This document shows positions 44,740 through 57,483 of a stretch of 64,000 bases of DNA, in pieces. The notes beneath the pieces are model-generated. The model was given only the letters and a program-made list of their open reading frames with translations, did not search any database and was not told where the DNA came from. How positions within the stretch are numbered: position 1 is the stretch's first letter; each line of letters starts with the position of its first letter. A program made the position numbers and the translations under genes. This stretch comes from Thuidium tamariscinum (lineage: Eukaryota > Streptophyta > Bryopsida > Hypnales > Thuidiaceae): contig OX344752.2 in assembly GCA_947034885.2 (NCBI GenBank), positions 29,928,386 through 29,992,385 of the forward strand, given 5' to 3'.

Positions 44740-45655
44740 ACAAAATGTGTACATTCTAGGAGGTGGTCACTTTTAGAGCCTTATGGCATTTCAACTTCAA
44801 AATTTCATAACTAATTTTACGAAGCTCCAAAAAATATGACACAACTTGCATTGAATGTCATTTCCTTTTGTCTTTTGAAGAAAATTTCTTGAAAAGTATT
44901 TCAAGATGTTTTTCCTCCCCAAAATTCAGCTTCAGTGCTTAGATGGTCGCTTTATGGACCTCCTACCTTAGTGCAATAGGGGTCTTGATTTTGTTTTTGT
45001 TTCTTTGCTGTGAAAGTTTGACCCATTGGAATCTGGATCACCTTTGAGGTACTGATAGCATGAGAATAACTTGGAAATCTCCGAAGAGAATGATAAACTG
45101 AGAAGATGATGATGTGGTTTGACTTCAAATAGTTGAAGTACTGGGGTAGCTAACTTCACTTACACATTGCAGTAAGCTGTTGGAACCCATCGTGCATGGA
45201 AATGATGGCAGTGTTGTTGGCCACATTTTGCATGTTTGCACTGGGTTGGAAGTTGATTAAGTTAATGATTGTACTTGTTGGGGGGCTAGAAAACAAACCA
45301 CAAAGCGGCTAACCTACTTCTATCTAAGTTATTCTATGGAGAAAATCATTTTGCCGAGCAGATGAGTTTGGGCCATATATAGAATTTTGATGAGAAAACA
45401 AAGAAGCAACATATCCATCTTCATAGTAGATGTATAAGGTAAGCGGTCCTACAATGGACCATCTAAGGGCTGAAACAGAATTTTAGAGAGGTAAAACTTT
45501 TAGAAATACTTTTCAATAAATTTTTCTTGAAAGACAAGTAGAATTGACATCTAACCCAAGTCTTTTCATATTTTTTTGAGATTTGTGGAATTAGTTATCA
45601 AATTTTGAAGTTGAAAAGACATAGGGCTCTAAAATGGTGCCTATAGATAAGCTTT
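44740..45655 (+). repeat. Foldback element made of two family G repeats
   Basis: The left arm (44740-44970) and right arm (45445-45655) are inverted versions of repeat G, the same sequence seen at 225-475. The central 470 bases are different and non-coding. The arms meet the outer DNA at 'tctaggaggtggtcactttta' and 'ctctaaaatggtgcctatag' in meaning. Confidence 0.7.
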
Positions 45656-45799
45656 GGAGTTAATTTTACAATTAAACAATACCCAAGGCTAATAGTATGA
45701 TTCGTTCCTAAGGAGGCTTGTTAAATAGGTACTTCTAAAGATTCCTAATCGGATCATTGCAATTGTGTAGAAAATGAAATCAATTTTGTTCCTTAACTA

Positions 45800-47560
45800 T
45801 AAATAATATATTTTCCTCACATTGAATCTAATTTCACAATTTGTCACTCCACTCTTAAAGGCCACAAAGGTAAGAATTTCTCCCAAATTGTTTATCTTTG
45901 ATTCTTTTATTTCTTTATTCTTTATTTTTCTTTATTTTCTTTATTTCCAATTTGGCTCCACAACTTCAGTCTCCAAATCGGTTTTTGTAGTGCAACACTA
46001 CAGACTGGGGTAACAGCACCAATTCGGTCTAGACACAGGTACCAATTGATATGACTATTAATTTTCTAATTCAATTTAAGCTTTCCAACTTGTTCTTTTT
46101 CTTACACCAAAGATCATAGGATTTTTACACTCTGATTAGACTTTTAAACTTTCTCACCAAATTGGTCTCATCATTTTCCTATTAGTCAACTCACCAACTT
46201 GAAATTTTTTCATTTATTCATCTTTCTATTTTTTTAATTTATTTTTTAAAATATCATTTCATTCACATTCATAGACAATTTAATCTCCTAATTCAGTCTA
46301 ATTCCACTCGGACATTTTTCCATTACAGCTCACATCACACATAATTCTAATAAGACTCCAAATTGGAAAATAATATTGCAATCAGCTAATATCAACCCAA
46401 CTCGGCACATGCATACAATTCACATCAGATTTCACATATCCATGCTAACACAAACTCTAAATTGGATAAATCATTCAACCATTCATTCTCGCTCACATGC
46501 AATTTGGTTTTATAAAATCAATCAATTACAAAGATTGGAAAAATTAATTCCTTTGCATTATAGCAACCATTCATACAAAATAGTTTTCCATTACATGCCT
46601 AATTGGTGAACAAATCACCTTTTAATATTTAATCAAATTTTCAATTCTCAAAGATCTCATACAAGGCTAAATCAATTTTATGATTTTGACTATACCACTT
46701 TACAATTCAACCCTTCAATATTCTTCTCCTAATTGGATTCTAAAAATTAATCTCTACAGGTCTTTTCAATTAGATCTTCATACTTCCACAGTTTTAATCT
46801 TCACCAGAATCAAACAATTCCACTCATATTCTAAAACTGCTAAATTCACAGACATTTCAAAATAGGAAGAATTAAATCCATAAATTCTCACACACACACC
46901 CGAACTAGGACACAAACACACATTCACTCAAAACAAACAAACACATAAACACAAAGAAAACATAGCCTACATGGTTGGACACACTCAATCTCTGCAAGTG
47001 GGTAAAGAAAAAATGAGAAAGAAAAACACCCAAATAGGAAACTGGGAAGACAAAGCCAACAACTTCCACCAACTAACTCAACCAATTCAACTAACATCCC
47101 AACTCACCAACTAGGAATTCCAACTCGGCAATTTCTAATAACTACAACACCAATCCAATTCGGACCTACCTACCTAGAATACTTGACTAACCAAGACTAT
47201 TCCCATTAGACAAATCAAACACAAATTCCCAAATTGGACTGAATCCCAACTACTGCACACTACCCAATTGGAACCTAATCACTCATCAAACAATACAATT
47301 TGGAAATTCCACTACAGCACTTCCACAATACACAACAAGAACAAACACTCAACTTCAATTCGATGAAAAACCACACCAAAATTTACAAAATTAACACCCA
47401 AATATACAACTAGACTGTCAAAATTCAACTTAAAACTGCAAAAACTATACAAAAATTGCAAAAATTTAGATCCTACTAGGTTATCTACAGTGCCCTAGCT
47501 AAAATATACACCGTCTGTACACTACTGAAGGCTATGAAAAAACAACATGTACAAGTGTTG
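45800..47560 (+). other. G-poor, A/C-rich strand with recurring CAATTCGG-type words
   Basis: For about 1.7 kb the plus strand has very little G, with long runs of A/C/T. The word 'caa(a/t)t(c/t)gg' and variants (caattcggt, caactcggc, caattcggacc, caaattggac, caattggaac, caatttggaa) recur irregularly. A TATAAATA-like site stands at 45799-45806 at its left border. The small open frames at 46376-46865 are consequences of the missing G. I see no gene. The bias stops near 47570, where ordinary AT-rich DNA resumes. Confidence 0.6.
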
Positions 47561-47569
47561 TACATTTAA

Positions 47570-48112
47570 AATAAGGCACCACTTTAGAACCCGCTCCATT
47601 TAAGAGCCTTCTACAAGCAAAAATTAGAGTATTGCTACTATACATCTACTATACTCCAAATAAAGTCCCTAAATCTACTTGATTTGATTTTGGACTACTT
47701 TACACCTATACATTTGAAGATGTATAGTATTTTTTAAAGATATTTTTTTATTCATTTTTTAAAATGTAAAAAAAAACTACCCTGATTCTAAAATTTAGTC
47801 CTATATTCCATTTAGAAGAAAAAGCAATATGTTGTTTTTCGAAAAAGATGTGTCATTTTATTTTATTAAGAAAAATAACAATGCAATCATGCAAAGTTGA
47901 TATAATCTAAAAATTCAATTACAAATATTTTCTTCAACTAATTTCAGAAATACTAGACAAGTTCATCTTTACCTTTACCTGGTTTAAAAATTAAGAATTA
48001 AAAAAGTTGGCCACATTTATATTAAAAAATAAATGGATAAATTCATTAAAAATCAATGTTCATAAGAACTTGGAAGGCCTTAATCCTCAAGGCCCAATGT
48101 GTTAGGGTAGAT
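47570..48112. other. AT-rich spacer
   Basis: No gene or clear repeat boundary is seen. Confidence 0.3.
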
Positions 48113-48116
48113 TTAA

Positions 48117-49065
48117 CCTATAAAGCCCTAAATAGTGTTTTTTTGGCAATATAGCAATTTTGGGTAGCTCATTACAAATGGAGTTTTGTTTTGTTTTTCT
48201 TTGAATTTTTAACAAACCATTCCTACAAGGAATAGCTTTTAGGTCCAACAATTTTCATAACTTTTGACTACATAGTCAAAAAGTTATAGCATGATATGTT
48301 GTTTTCTTTACTCGATAAGCAGCCTAAGTAGCAAAAAAATTCTTCAAAAAATTCTTTTTAAGAAATAAAATTTTGAAATTGGTTTATTTGATTCTTTTTT
48401 ATCTATATGGTATGCTTTGATTCATTCCATTTTGATTAATGAGATGAAAGTTATAAGGATGTTTAGTTTGGGGTAGTTTGCGGATAGTTATAAAATCTCT
48501 ACTCTACAAAAAAAAAGTTTGAAATTTTTTATTTAATTCAATTTTAAATATTTTTTGAAAAAAATTATTACATTGGGTGGATTTTTTAATTACAATATGA
48601 CAACCATTGGGATTGGCATTTTTCATTTCCATAAATAAATTATTCACTATTTAGTATTTTGAAGCATTTTCTACTTCTTTCTACTAACTATTTTTTTCCT
48701 AAATGTTATACAATTCAAAATGATTTGAAATTTTTTGAGCATATAGCCAACTTGCATTGAAGAGTGAATTCAAAGAGTAAACACCATTTTGAACATATTT
48801 CATATAAATGTGACCTTGTGAAGCATAGCTGCCTGGATTCTTATAAGGATAAAAAAAAGATTTTTGTCAATTCAAATGTTAATATCTTGCAATCCATATG
48901 GTAGAAATTTCTGAAATTTTTTTGACATCTTTTCAAGCCACCTTCTTACAAGGTCCTATAGTTACATTTGTCAAAAAGAAAGTTTTTTCTAAAATTTTGC
49001 ACTTGTATTAGAAATCGCAGTTTTGGATCATTTTTGGTGAAAACATAGTCAAAAACCTTCAAGGG
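48117..49065 (-). mobile_element. TTAA-flanked family F repeat, copy 1 (949 bp)
   Basis: Left border TTAA (48113-48116) then CCTATAAAGCCC; right border CCTTCAAGGG then TTAA (49066-49069). The reverse complement matches 59878-60800 and 63218-64000 over most of the length and the right part of 13680-14065. Non-coding. The CC...GG ends and TTAA flanks place it with elements C, D and E. Confidence 0.6.
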
Positions 49066-49069
49066 TTAA

Positions 49070-50640
49070 GGCCTCTAAATGATTGTGAATTCCCAAAATA
49101 TGGGAACATTGTGGGAACTTTAGGAATGCACCCATGCAAGCAATCTAACATGGTTAAGCAACTGTCATGTTAAATTTTATTGATTAATTTATTTTAAATT
49201 AAATATTAAATATATAATTTTCAAATTAAATAAATTTTTAGTTTTTCTTCAAAATTATTTTTCTTCTCAAAATTAAAAAGTGTAGACCAATAATAGCTAG
49301 TCTACAATATAAGGAACAATTTCAAGGAGTATCCCTAAAACAATCTTTCGAAGGCCTCAAATCACCTCTAATGACTTTTAGACAACATTTGAGGTTTTTG
49401 ATGAATTGTATCACTTTGATATTTTTTTACATAGATGTACTTGAAATTTTTAGATTTAAATGCATAAAAGTAAAGACTGTTTTGTCAAGCTAATATGTAT
49501 GAAATTAATAATGGGAAATTTGGACCATTGGATTTTTTGATTATAACAATTTTGAATGATGAATTTTATAGGCAAAAATCGTAGCTTTTCGAGAAGAAAA
49601 TTTATAAGATGAAAAATAATTTCTAACCTCCCCAAAAGTTGTATTGGAATCTAAAGCAAATGTAATATTTTTTAATTTTAAAAAATTGAAAAATTAAAAC
49701 TATCACAAATTTGTACACATTTTCAAAGAAGAAGAGTTGAAAGTCAAAAGTAACCAAATTGGATCCTAGAAAAATTTTAAAATTTTATATATGCATTGTT
49801 TTTTGAAATTCAACAATTGATATTATTATCATGTTGTTTGTACCATCTTCAAAAAATTTGGAACTATTCTAATTATCTTGTGTTTTTAATCACACAAGAT
49901 TGAACATTGTATTTTTTAAATTGATAAAAAAATTTGAAATTTTTTTTTCTAAGTCAATGTTGTTTGTTTGTATAGTGTGAAGAATAGAAATATCCACAAA
50001 TTTTTTTTTCTGTCCATGCTACTCTTTTCATTTGAAAAACATTATATTTGTTCCTTTTTTCTTTTAGACTACATTTCCAAAATAAAATTTTAAATACTTT
50101 TCACACTCAAATTTTGAAAATTGGATAATGCAACAAGTAAATAAACTTGTTATTCTACAAGACCCTTATTTAGAAAATATTGAAGTTTATTTCACCCTAC
50201 AAGGAATTTGCCATTGAAAATTTGATGAAGACACATTGTGTCTTCTTGGTCGTTGAGGGGTGAAGCAATGAGGTATTGAAAATATTCAAAATACTTTTTC
50301 TTTCAAAAAAAATTCAAAATATGATCTAGAATAAAATTAAGTATTATTAGAAATCATTTAATGACACGTATATAATTCCTAAAGTTCTTTCATATTAAAG
50401 GGCCCAACACTACTTCAAAATACAAGTCTCTGAAATAAGGCTAAAATCTTCGTCTATAATTATTTTTTAACATATACAACTATATGATACTTTAGTTAAC
50501 TTCTTCAAGAACATCCTTCTAAAATTTCACAATTATAAACCTTACCAATTGTAAGATTATGATGCTTTGATTTCAAACAAAATATTTTCAAGTCTTTGCA
50601 ATTGGTTACATTTCATCTTTCAAATTTTTTATCCAAAAAT
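49070..50640. other. AT-rich intergenic DNA, no gene
   Basis: No open frame of note. Around 49120-49180 and again at 61110-61170 there is a 'ggaac..tag.aat...gcaatctgacatggt(t/c)aag..actg' block, an additional dispersed repeat pair in the same orientation. Confidence 0.4.
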
Positions 50641-51575
50641 GAGTAGATCCTACAACTTGAACCTCTCCACAATGTGTTGAAGAAATAAGTTGGGAATATA
50701 CATAAAAAGTTTCAACAAGAACAATTTAATATTTATGCTCGAAAAAAATAGTGAATAGAAAGAAGTAGAGAATGATTCAAAATACTAAACTATGAAGGAT
50801 TTAGTTATGGAATTGAAAAATATCAATCCCTATGGTTGTAATGTTATGATGAACAATCTACAATCTAAGATTTTGTTTTATTTTCCAAAATTATAAAAAA
50901 TTGAGTTAAATGAAGGACCTCAAAGTTTATTTTAGTGTATAGATTCCATAACCACCACCAAATTAAAACTATTCATTACTTTCATCTCATTGATCAAATA
51001 GAATGAATTGAAGCTTTTTACATATATATATGAATTTAGAAAACCAATTTCAATACATCAATTCTTTAATAAACATTTTTTTCTTGAGGATTCCAAGCTA
51101 CTTGGGCTCCAAAAGAAACTACATATTTGAATTATTTGTAAAGTCCCCCCCCCCTTTGGGCATGACTTTTTTTGAAGTTGAGAAGGCAACTATAGTTGAA
51201 GCGTCAAACTTTTTTGCAAGATACTTATGACACATGACTTCAAAAGTGGGGACCAAACTTTTTTAAGGCACCATTTTGATGGAAAAATAAGTTTCATACC
51301 CACTTTTATTTTGACCTTTTTAACTCAACCGACTTTTTTACGAAACTCATGGGTTTAAACCCCGGTTTAGAGTACTTTACAAATAACTCAATTATACAAC
51401 AAATTTTTAAATATGTAGTCAAAAGATATAAAAGTCATTACACTTGAAAGCGACTCCTTGACAACGTTTTGTGTGAAAATGAAAAAATGAAAAAATGAAA
51501 ATCAGATTTGTAAATGGATAACTCAAAATGCTATGTTGCCCCTAAAAATGCTATTTGATCCTTGAGGAGTTACTT
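50640..51575 (+). repeat. Family F repeat, copy without clear ends
   Basis: It contains the family F succession: 'tagtgaatagaaagaagtagagaatgattcaaaatac', then 'ggaattgaaaaata', 'atggttgtaatgtta', 'gaatgaattgaagcttttt' and the 'ttacacttgaaagcgactcc' end, in the same order as 60220-60790. A C-run is inserted near 51150. No TTAA-CCC border is evident. Confidence 0.5.
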
Positions 51576-51579
51576 AACT

Positions 51580-52320
51580 AATTTAGCATTAGATAATCTG
51601 ATTTTTTTACATTTTTACTTGTATCTTTGAACATAAAATTAGAACAACAATATTTTTCATGAAGGACTATTGTCTCAATAATATCATTATGAATATGAAT
51701 ATTATTATTTCCTATATTGTTGGGCATCATTGTCTAGAGGACACTAAATCCTACCATCAATGGTAGGCCCAACAAGGTGCATTAGATGAGATTTGAGGCC
51801 TCCAAAGGGCCATTTTGGGTTTGTTTTCAAAGTACTCTCCAAAACATTTAGCTGATGTTAGGCCAGTTTTTACCAAAAAATTCAAAAAAAATAAATTTGG
51901 GTCCTAAAATGCAAAAGGAAGTTACAAGAAAAATTCAAAAAATAATGACTATAACATGGCACAGTTGCAACCATGTCATATTCCTCCAATTTTGTAGTTT
52001 CTACGTTCCTAGACAACGGGAACTCACAAGCTCTTAGAGGCCTCAAATTTCTTCTAATGGATTTACTTTGAGGGGAAATGTAGATTTTTTATTTTTTGCA
52101 CATTTTGAATTCATACTTGCAATTAAAGACTTTAAATTAGCTAGGAAAGGTCTAGAACATATCCTAGACATAGCACAAAATAAGGAGCTTTTTTCCACTT
52201 TTACCTTAGAGAACCCAAAATTTACTGTGGTAGGATTTAAAATCCTGCTCATTGTCTACTTCTAGAATTATTTTCCACCGACCTCCCTACTGCCCTGAGG
52301 GTCTGATCACTCGATGGGAT
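51580..52320. other. Intergenic DNA with short inverted 'gaggcctcaaat' blocks
   Basis: 'gatttgaggcctccaaa' at 51790 and 'agaggcctcaaatttcttctaatgg' at 52036 are partly inverted and could be ends of a ~270-bp element. A 60-codon and a 65-codon frame in it are not gene-like. Confidence 0.3.
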
Positions 52321-52321
52321 T

Positions 52322-52468
52322 GGGTGGGGAATGAAAGCAAGTGGGAGGAGTTGGTAAAACTTGGAGGATTCATTTGGTGCTTATATGGAATCTTTGGGTG
52401 GGGAATGAAAGCAAGTGAAAGCGGTTGGTAAACTTGGAGGATTCACTTGGCGCATATATGGAATCTTT
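52322..52468 (+). repeat. Tandem duplication of a ~73-bp unit
   Basis: Two adjacent units (52322-52395 and 52396-52468) begin GGGTGGGGAATGAAAGCAAG and end GGAATCTTT, with about 90% identity. Composition is GC-rich compared with the surroundings. Confidence 0.85.
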
Positions 52469-52753
52469 GGGGATAGGTAGGGAAGCGAATGATGGAGAGA
52501 GTGAGATCTCAGTCAGTCAGGGGATTGCGCTTGTTGCCGGAGCAGAAAGTAAACTTGCCTATGTAATTTAATAGGAGACCAAACCACCAAGAAGCATCAA
52601 ACCAGCAAAAATCTTACCTGATATTTGAGATTGCTTTCATTACATTTAAAAAGAAAAAGAAATGTAGATGAAATCCTCAAAATCATCCCCAAGAAATATG
52701 AGATTTGTCAATAGAATTTGTAAGGTTGGTCTTGTGTTTATGAATGGGAGTTA

Positions 52754-52975
52754 GAAGAAGGTTTTGTCTTATCTATTTCCTAAACTTCGGATTCTAGACC
52801 TACATTGCTACCACTTTACAATTAACTTTAATATTTGGATGAAGTTTCCTATTCTTAAGTAAAGTTTAATTGTGGATGAGATGAGTGAAGAATGGATGAT
52901 CACAATTGAAGGATTTGTCTCACCTACTTGCATTCTAGGGGTGGGGTGGAGGGTTGTGCTTGCACCAAGAAACAA
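52754..52975 (+). repeat. Repeat J, copy 2 (direct repeat left of the Helitron relic)
   Basis: The block from GTTTTGTCTTATCTATTTCC to 'ttgcaccaagaa' matches 57549-57765 at high identity, in the same orientation and with one 12-base gap. Together with copy 3 it brackets the Helitron relic and the pyrimidine-rich tandem repeats, but the copies lack TG...CA ends and a target duplication, so they are not evident LTRs. Confidence 0.75.
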
Positions 52976-53924
52976 GACGTGTGGGACTTCAAGATTCACC
53001 TACAAAATCACTTAATTTTTGTAGAACTAAGAGCTATCTAAGATATAGGGTTGTAGCACAAGTGGAATGTGATTGATGGTGCCATGAAATTGTTGGTCTT
53101 TGCTTAGAGGTCAATTGAGAAAGTAAGCTTTCTTCCAACAAAAGAAGGCAAAGAAAGTAGACACATAGGTGTAGTAAAGTAGAGCTTATTTAGACTAAAT
53201 GTAACACATATTTATTATTTTCAAGCAATGGATTTACAAGAGGATATTCATTTTTTGAAGTTGTAATAGTAGATAAAATTGTTTTATTAAAATGGAGTAC
53301 AACATATTTGTGAAATGATAAAAATTCATACAACCAAAAAGACATAATCTTCATAGGAAATTCTTCTGACCTAAACCTAATGCCTAGATCTTTTTGAGCA
53401 AGGTTGATCTTGACCATCCTTTTCTACTTGGGATGAAATTGTGGAGTGAGGTGTCTTCTCTTGGTTTGTTGATGTAGGAATTGAAGTCTGCATCTCTTTA
53501 AGGAGAATTTGTGCATGCTCAAATGAAAGATCTTTCTAATCTTCATTATCCAAGATGTATGTGGGTGCTTTATTCCCACCCTTGGAATCAAGCGATCACA
53601 ACCACGCTCTATTAGGTCCTAAATCCTATCACTGTCTAAACGTCAAATCCACTATGCCTTTCAAGCAATGGATCTTTTGCTACTATAGCTAATCTAACAT
53701 ATGAACAACCCCCTACCTGAAGTGACTTAATGAACAGGGTCCAGTTGTGATGGAAATTTGGCCACTGTGGCATTGAAGATCAATCTAAGGTCCTTCGTTC
53801 CGCGGTCTTAACTTTGCTAGGGCCTCTCCATGTCTGCCTACTATACTATGCCTAGTTCATTTCCTACCCCATTCTATATATTCAGTTCCTTTAACCTCAC
53901 TTAGGTATTTGTCCCTCCTATCTC

Positions 53925-54240
53925 TACTTTAAGTATTTGTTCCTTCTTCCCTACTCTATGTATTTGGTCATTTCTACCCTACTCTACATATTTGTTCCTT
54001 TCTACTCTACTTTATGTATTTGTTCCTTTCTATTCTACTCTACTTTATGTATTTGTTCCTTTCTATTCTACTCTACATATTTGTTCTGTTATAATCTAAT
54101 CTACGTATTTGTTCCTTTCTACTCTACTCTAAGTATTTGTTCTATTATAATCTAATCTACATATATGTTCTTTTCTATTTTATTCTACGTATTTGTTCTC
54201 TTATATTCTAATCTACGTGTTTATTCATTTCTACTCTAAC
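53925..54240 (+). repeat. Minisatellite, ~28-bp pyrimidine-rich unit
   Basis: About eleven imperfect units of the form TATTTGTTCCTTTCTACTC followed by TACTCTAC(G/A) lie head to tail, with some units having TTCTATTATAATCTAATC variants. The 72-codon open frame across it is a product of the repeat and not a gene. Confidence 0.9.
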
Positions 54241-54654
54241 CACTACTTTTATGCATTCTTGTTCTTGTATTCTATCCTCTATCTACTATGGTGTTTTTAC
54301 TCCTAGTTTTCTACTTTAGTTCTTAAGCTATCGTTGAGTTTTGCCGTTATCTATCCTAATTTGCTAATTGCTATTCCCTAAGTGTGATTAACCCTTAGCT
54401 CCCTACCACTAATTATCCCCTAAATATGCAATCTAATTTAATCAAGAGAAGAGTTAGAGTTAGGAGCCTACCTCTAGTGTGGGCAGTGCGGCTTCTTCGG
54501 GCTCCACCTTGTCCCATGCCATGGTCCACCACTCCTCCTTTTGTTGTTGTTTTTGGTACCTAATTTCTAAGACTATCTCCTAAATTCCTTGGTTACTAAA
54601 GACTTTAGTTTATTTTTCCTTTTTTTTTAGAACCCAAACCTTGGGACCCCAATG

Positions 54655-54770
54655 ACCAACCCCTGGATAAACCCAACATCTTGATAAACCTAGTATCTTG
54701 ATTAAACTCAGCACCCTGATAAACCTAGCACCCTGATTAAACCCAACACTCCAATACCCGACCTTGAAAC
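54655..54770 (+). repeat. Tandem repeat of a ~24-bp unit
   Basis: About five imperfect units of TTGATAAACCTAGCACCC type in a row. The DNA from 54240 to 55470 otherwise holds no gene that I can support. Confidence 0.75.
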
Positions 54771-55479
54771 CTAGGGAGTCCGGCTCGACTGGGGGGGTCC
54801 AACGACTGGGAAATTGGCTGTGATTGTTGGATTGGGGGATATAGCTGCAAATGCTGGACTAAAGGAACACTATTCTAGCACCTATTTAGAACTAAAGGAA
54901 CCACTACTTGTTAAGCTAACTAACACCTAATTGTTGGAAGCTAAACATTGATTTAATTTCCAAACGTGTTGGAAACTAAGTGTTGATACTTGTTTATATG
55001 GATTAGCATTTGACACCCCACTAAGACCTTAAGGGTTCAAAGCTTCACTGTGAGGTTTGCAATTTTGACATGCTATTAAGACCTTGAGTCTCCTAATGAC
55101 CTATAGAAGTCAAAGCTTCACTGTCCTTGATGGAACTTCTAAAATACTGTGAGCAAAGGAGGAGGGAGAAAAAAAAAGACATATATTAGCAGCACACTCT
55201 TAAAGTCACCTCACTGGTCACCCCTCAATTCTTCACAAGCTCTCCAACAGTACCACTTAAGTATATAAGTATATCCAAAGAATGGAAAAGTATCTACAAT
55301 GCAAGTAGTTTACTAAACATGTGCTTGGGGGGGGCTCAAGTCCCCAAGAACGTGTCTGAAATGGAGATGGAACTTGTTGCAACTATCATTTTGGCAAAGC
55401 CCATGACACCGTGTGAGGCAACTTTTACTTATCTTCTTATACCTATTGTTAGAAAAAGCGGACAAGTTGTGTAAACTGA

Positions 55480-57350
55480 TTCAATGTAGCTTGAGAAGTC
55501 TTTAAGGTCTATAAATAATAGACACGTTTAAATACGTTTTCTAGACCCAAATGTCTTGAGTTATCTTTATTGAACTTCACAGATCTAAGAGGTTCGCTTT
55601 TCATTGTATATTTTAACAAGTATAGTGACCAAAATGAAGATGTTATTTGTTGAATGTTCAAGTGTACTCCCTCGATCAATAATAAAGTTCCATGGTATGG
55701 AACCATGTTCCGATTACAGTACCTTGGCCTATAATATTCCCATCATTTGGTGTACACATATATCTTGGCCTTAAGATTGGAATTTTTCTCAAAAGGAAAT
55801 CCGTACTTGTACTTCTTCTTATTTTTATAGCACTTATTTACCTTGCAAGTGTGCAATTGCTTTCACTTGACTAATTGAAACAGTTTCTTATGAGTATCAT
55901 CTTCAAGCTCAATGTAAGTTTTCTCTTTTCCATCATACATTGCCGGGACATAAGCCATAATTTCATCAATAATACTTTCAACATCATCCTTATGTAACCA
56001 AAATATGATGTGTGCATGTAATGAGATCCATTCCTAGACCTCATATCAAATAACATAGTGTTCCACCTGGCCTAGTATCTTTTTCCCTCCTAAAATATAC
56101 TCACCCAAAAATGCCTTTACTCGGGTGTGAAAAAGCTCCACTAGGCAATCCTTTGAAGAATAGCTTTGCCCCAACCTATGAATATTTTTTTCCAAGTCAA
56201 CAACATCACCCTACCTTAACTTGGATGTCTTGTCACATGTCAAAGTAAGAAAGAAGTGTGGCAACCCATAAATGTCAACCATCGCCATTAGGTCATTCCA
56301 TTGAGTCATGTGCCAATTAGGCGAGTCTATAAGTGTCTCGAGTAACTTATATTTTACAATTTGTCCTATAATCTCTCCTTGAGACATTGTTGGATTTTTT
56401 GCTCAAATTGCTTGATAGTCCTTTTCAAGACACATTTGACTTGTAGCATTAATCAACATCAAAGCCTACTTCAAGTCATACATTAATAATATATATGGCT
56501 TGTACAAGGTAAAAGGTGAAAATAAATAGCTCATCCTATACTTCAAATATTCTTGCATTGAAATTGCACCATCATATGCGCCATTACCACTTGGGAACAA
56601 CAAAGGGAACAATGCCAATTCTAAAGTATTGTTTCCCATAATTCTCTGCATGTCTTTCTTGTTCACAAATAGCGTTGAGCACCATTTCTCCCCTCCATCT
56701 TTTAGACTTTCTACCACATAAAAATCTTTTGAAACTTGTCTTTGACCCTCGCTTCCAACATTCAAGAGTAATGATAATTTTTCAACTTTTGAGCCATCCA
56801 ATTCATCGTAGCAAGATTTACTGCCAATGTCATGTGTATCCAATATTGTCTATATAACTTCTTGTGAAAAAACGCAAACACTTGTACTTTTGTTATTTGA
56901 ACTTTCAAAGTTTGTTACATATTTTTTGAACCATGGATAACAATTATTACCCTCCATAATTGGTTGAAGATTGTCAATCAACCCTTCCGCAAACTCTTTT
57001 TCATCCATGAATCCATCGCTAGATACTAGTGGACTATTCAACAAGTTGCAATCTTCAATCTGTTCGGATACAAAATCAAATTTATTTTCTTTTAATCACA
57101 ATGATATGTCCAAAAAAGAAAATAGTTGTGCTTTTAGAAGATGCAACTTTAAGATAGATGCCATGTATTCCGGTGTGTACATGACTACGTATACATTATC
57201 TTTTTCTTGACTTCTTTTGCTCCAGCACCTATTACAAACATTCATTTTTTGTCCACTTGGATATGTGGTATGCTCTGACATAATGTAGTTTGCCACCCCA
57301 TATCGTGTACATCCTGCTATGGAACTCTCTCTACAATACTCATTGTCTAT
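55480..57350 (-). pseudogene. Helitron replication-initiator relic (Helitron_like_N region), frameshifted
   Basis: Read on the minus strand from 57300 down, in changing frames, the order of conserved blocks is that of plant Helitron proteins: a Cys pair block (VCNRCW near 57240), a middle domain ending LALFPLLFPSGNGAY and YLKYRM (near 56620-56540), PHFFLTLTCD (near 56255-56235), FHTRVKAFLG (near 56135), the HUH block LHAHIIFWLHKDDVE (His codons at 56018-56016 and 56012-56010), and LLLIEGVHLNIQQ near 55690-55650. Helitrons use this Rep domain to nick DNA during rolling-circle transposition. Stops and at least three frame changes show that it is dead. The C-terminal helicase is missing: DNA beyond 55480 contains no helicase motif I can see. 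I did not find the TC...CTRR ends. Confidence 0.8.
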
Positions 57351-57483
57351 ATATTGAACATAATATCAAAAATTGTTAAGTGCAATTACCCCGCACATGC
57401 CACACATTCTCATTTTTGAAAATATAGATGAAAACATATTATTGAAGGAGTCCGCAAAAGCACTAATAGTTAGAGGAAGGTAT

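Noticed and set aside
46376..46865. Two plus-strand frames of 77 and 61 codons
   Set aside because: Open because the strand is G-poor, so stop codons containing G are rare; no protein-like composition.
53937..54155. 72-codon open frame rich in Phe, Tyr, Ser
   Set aside because: It is only a translation of the pyrimidine-rich minisatellite.
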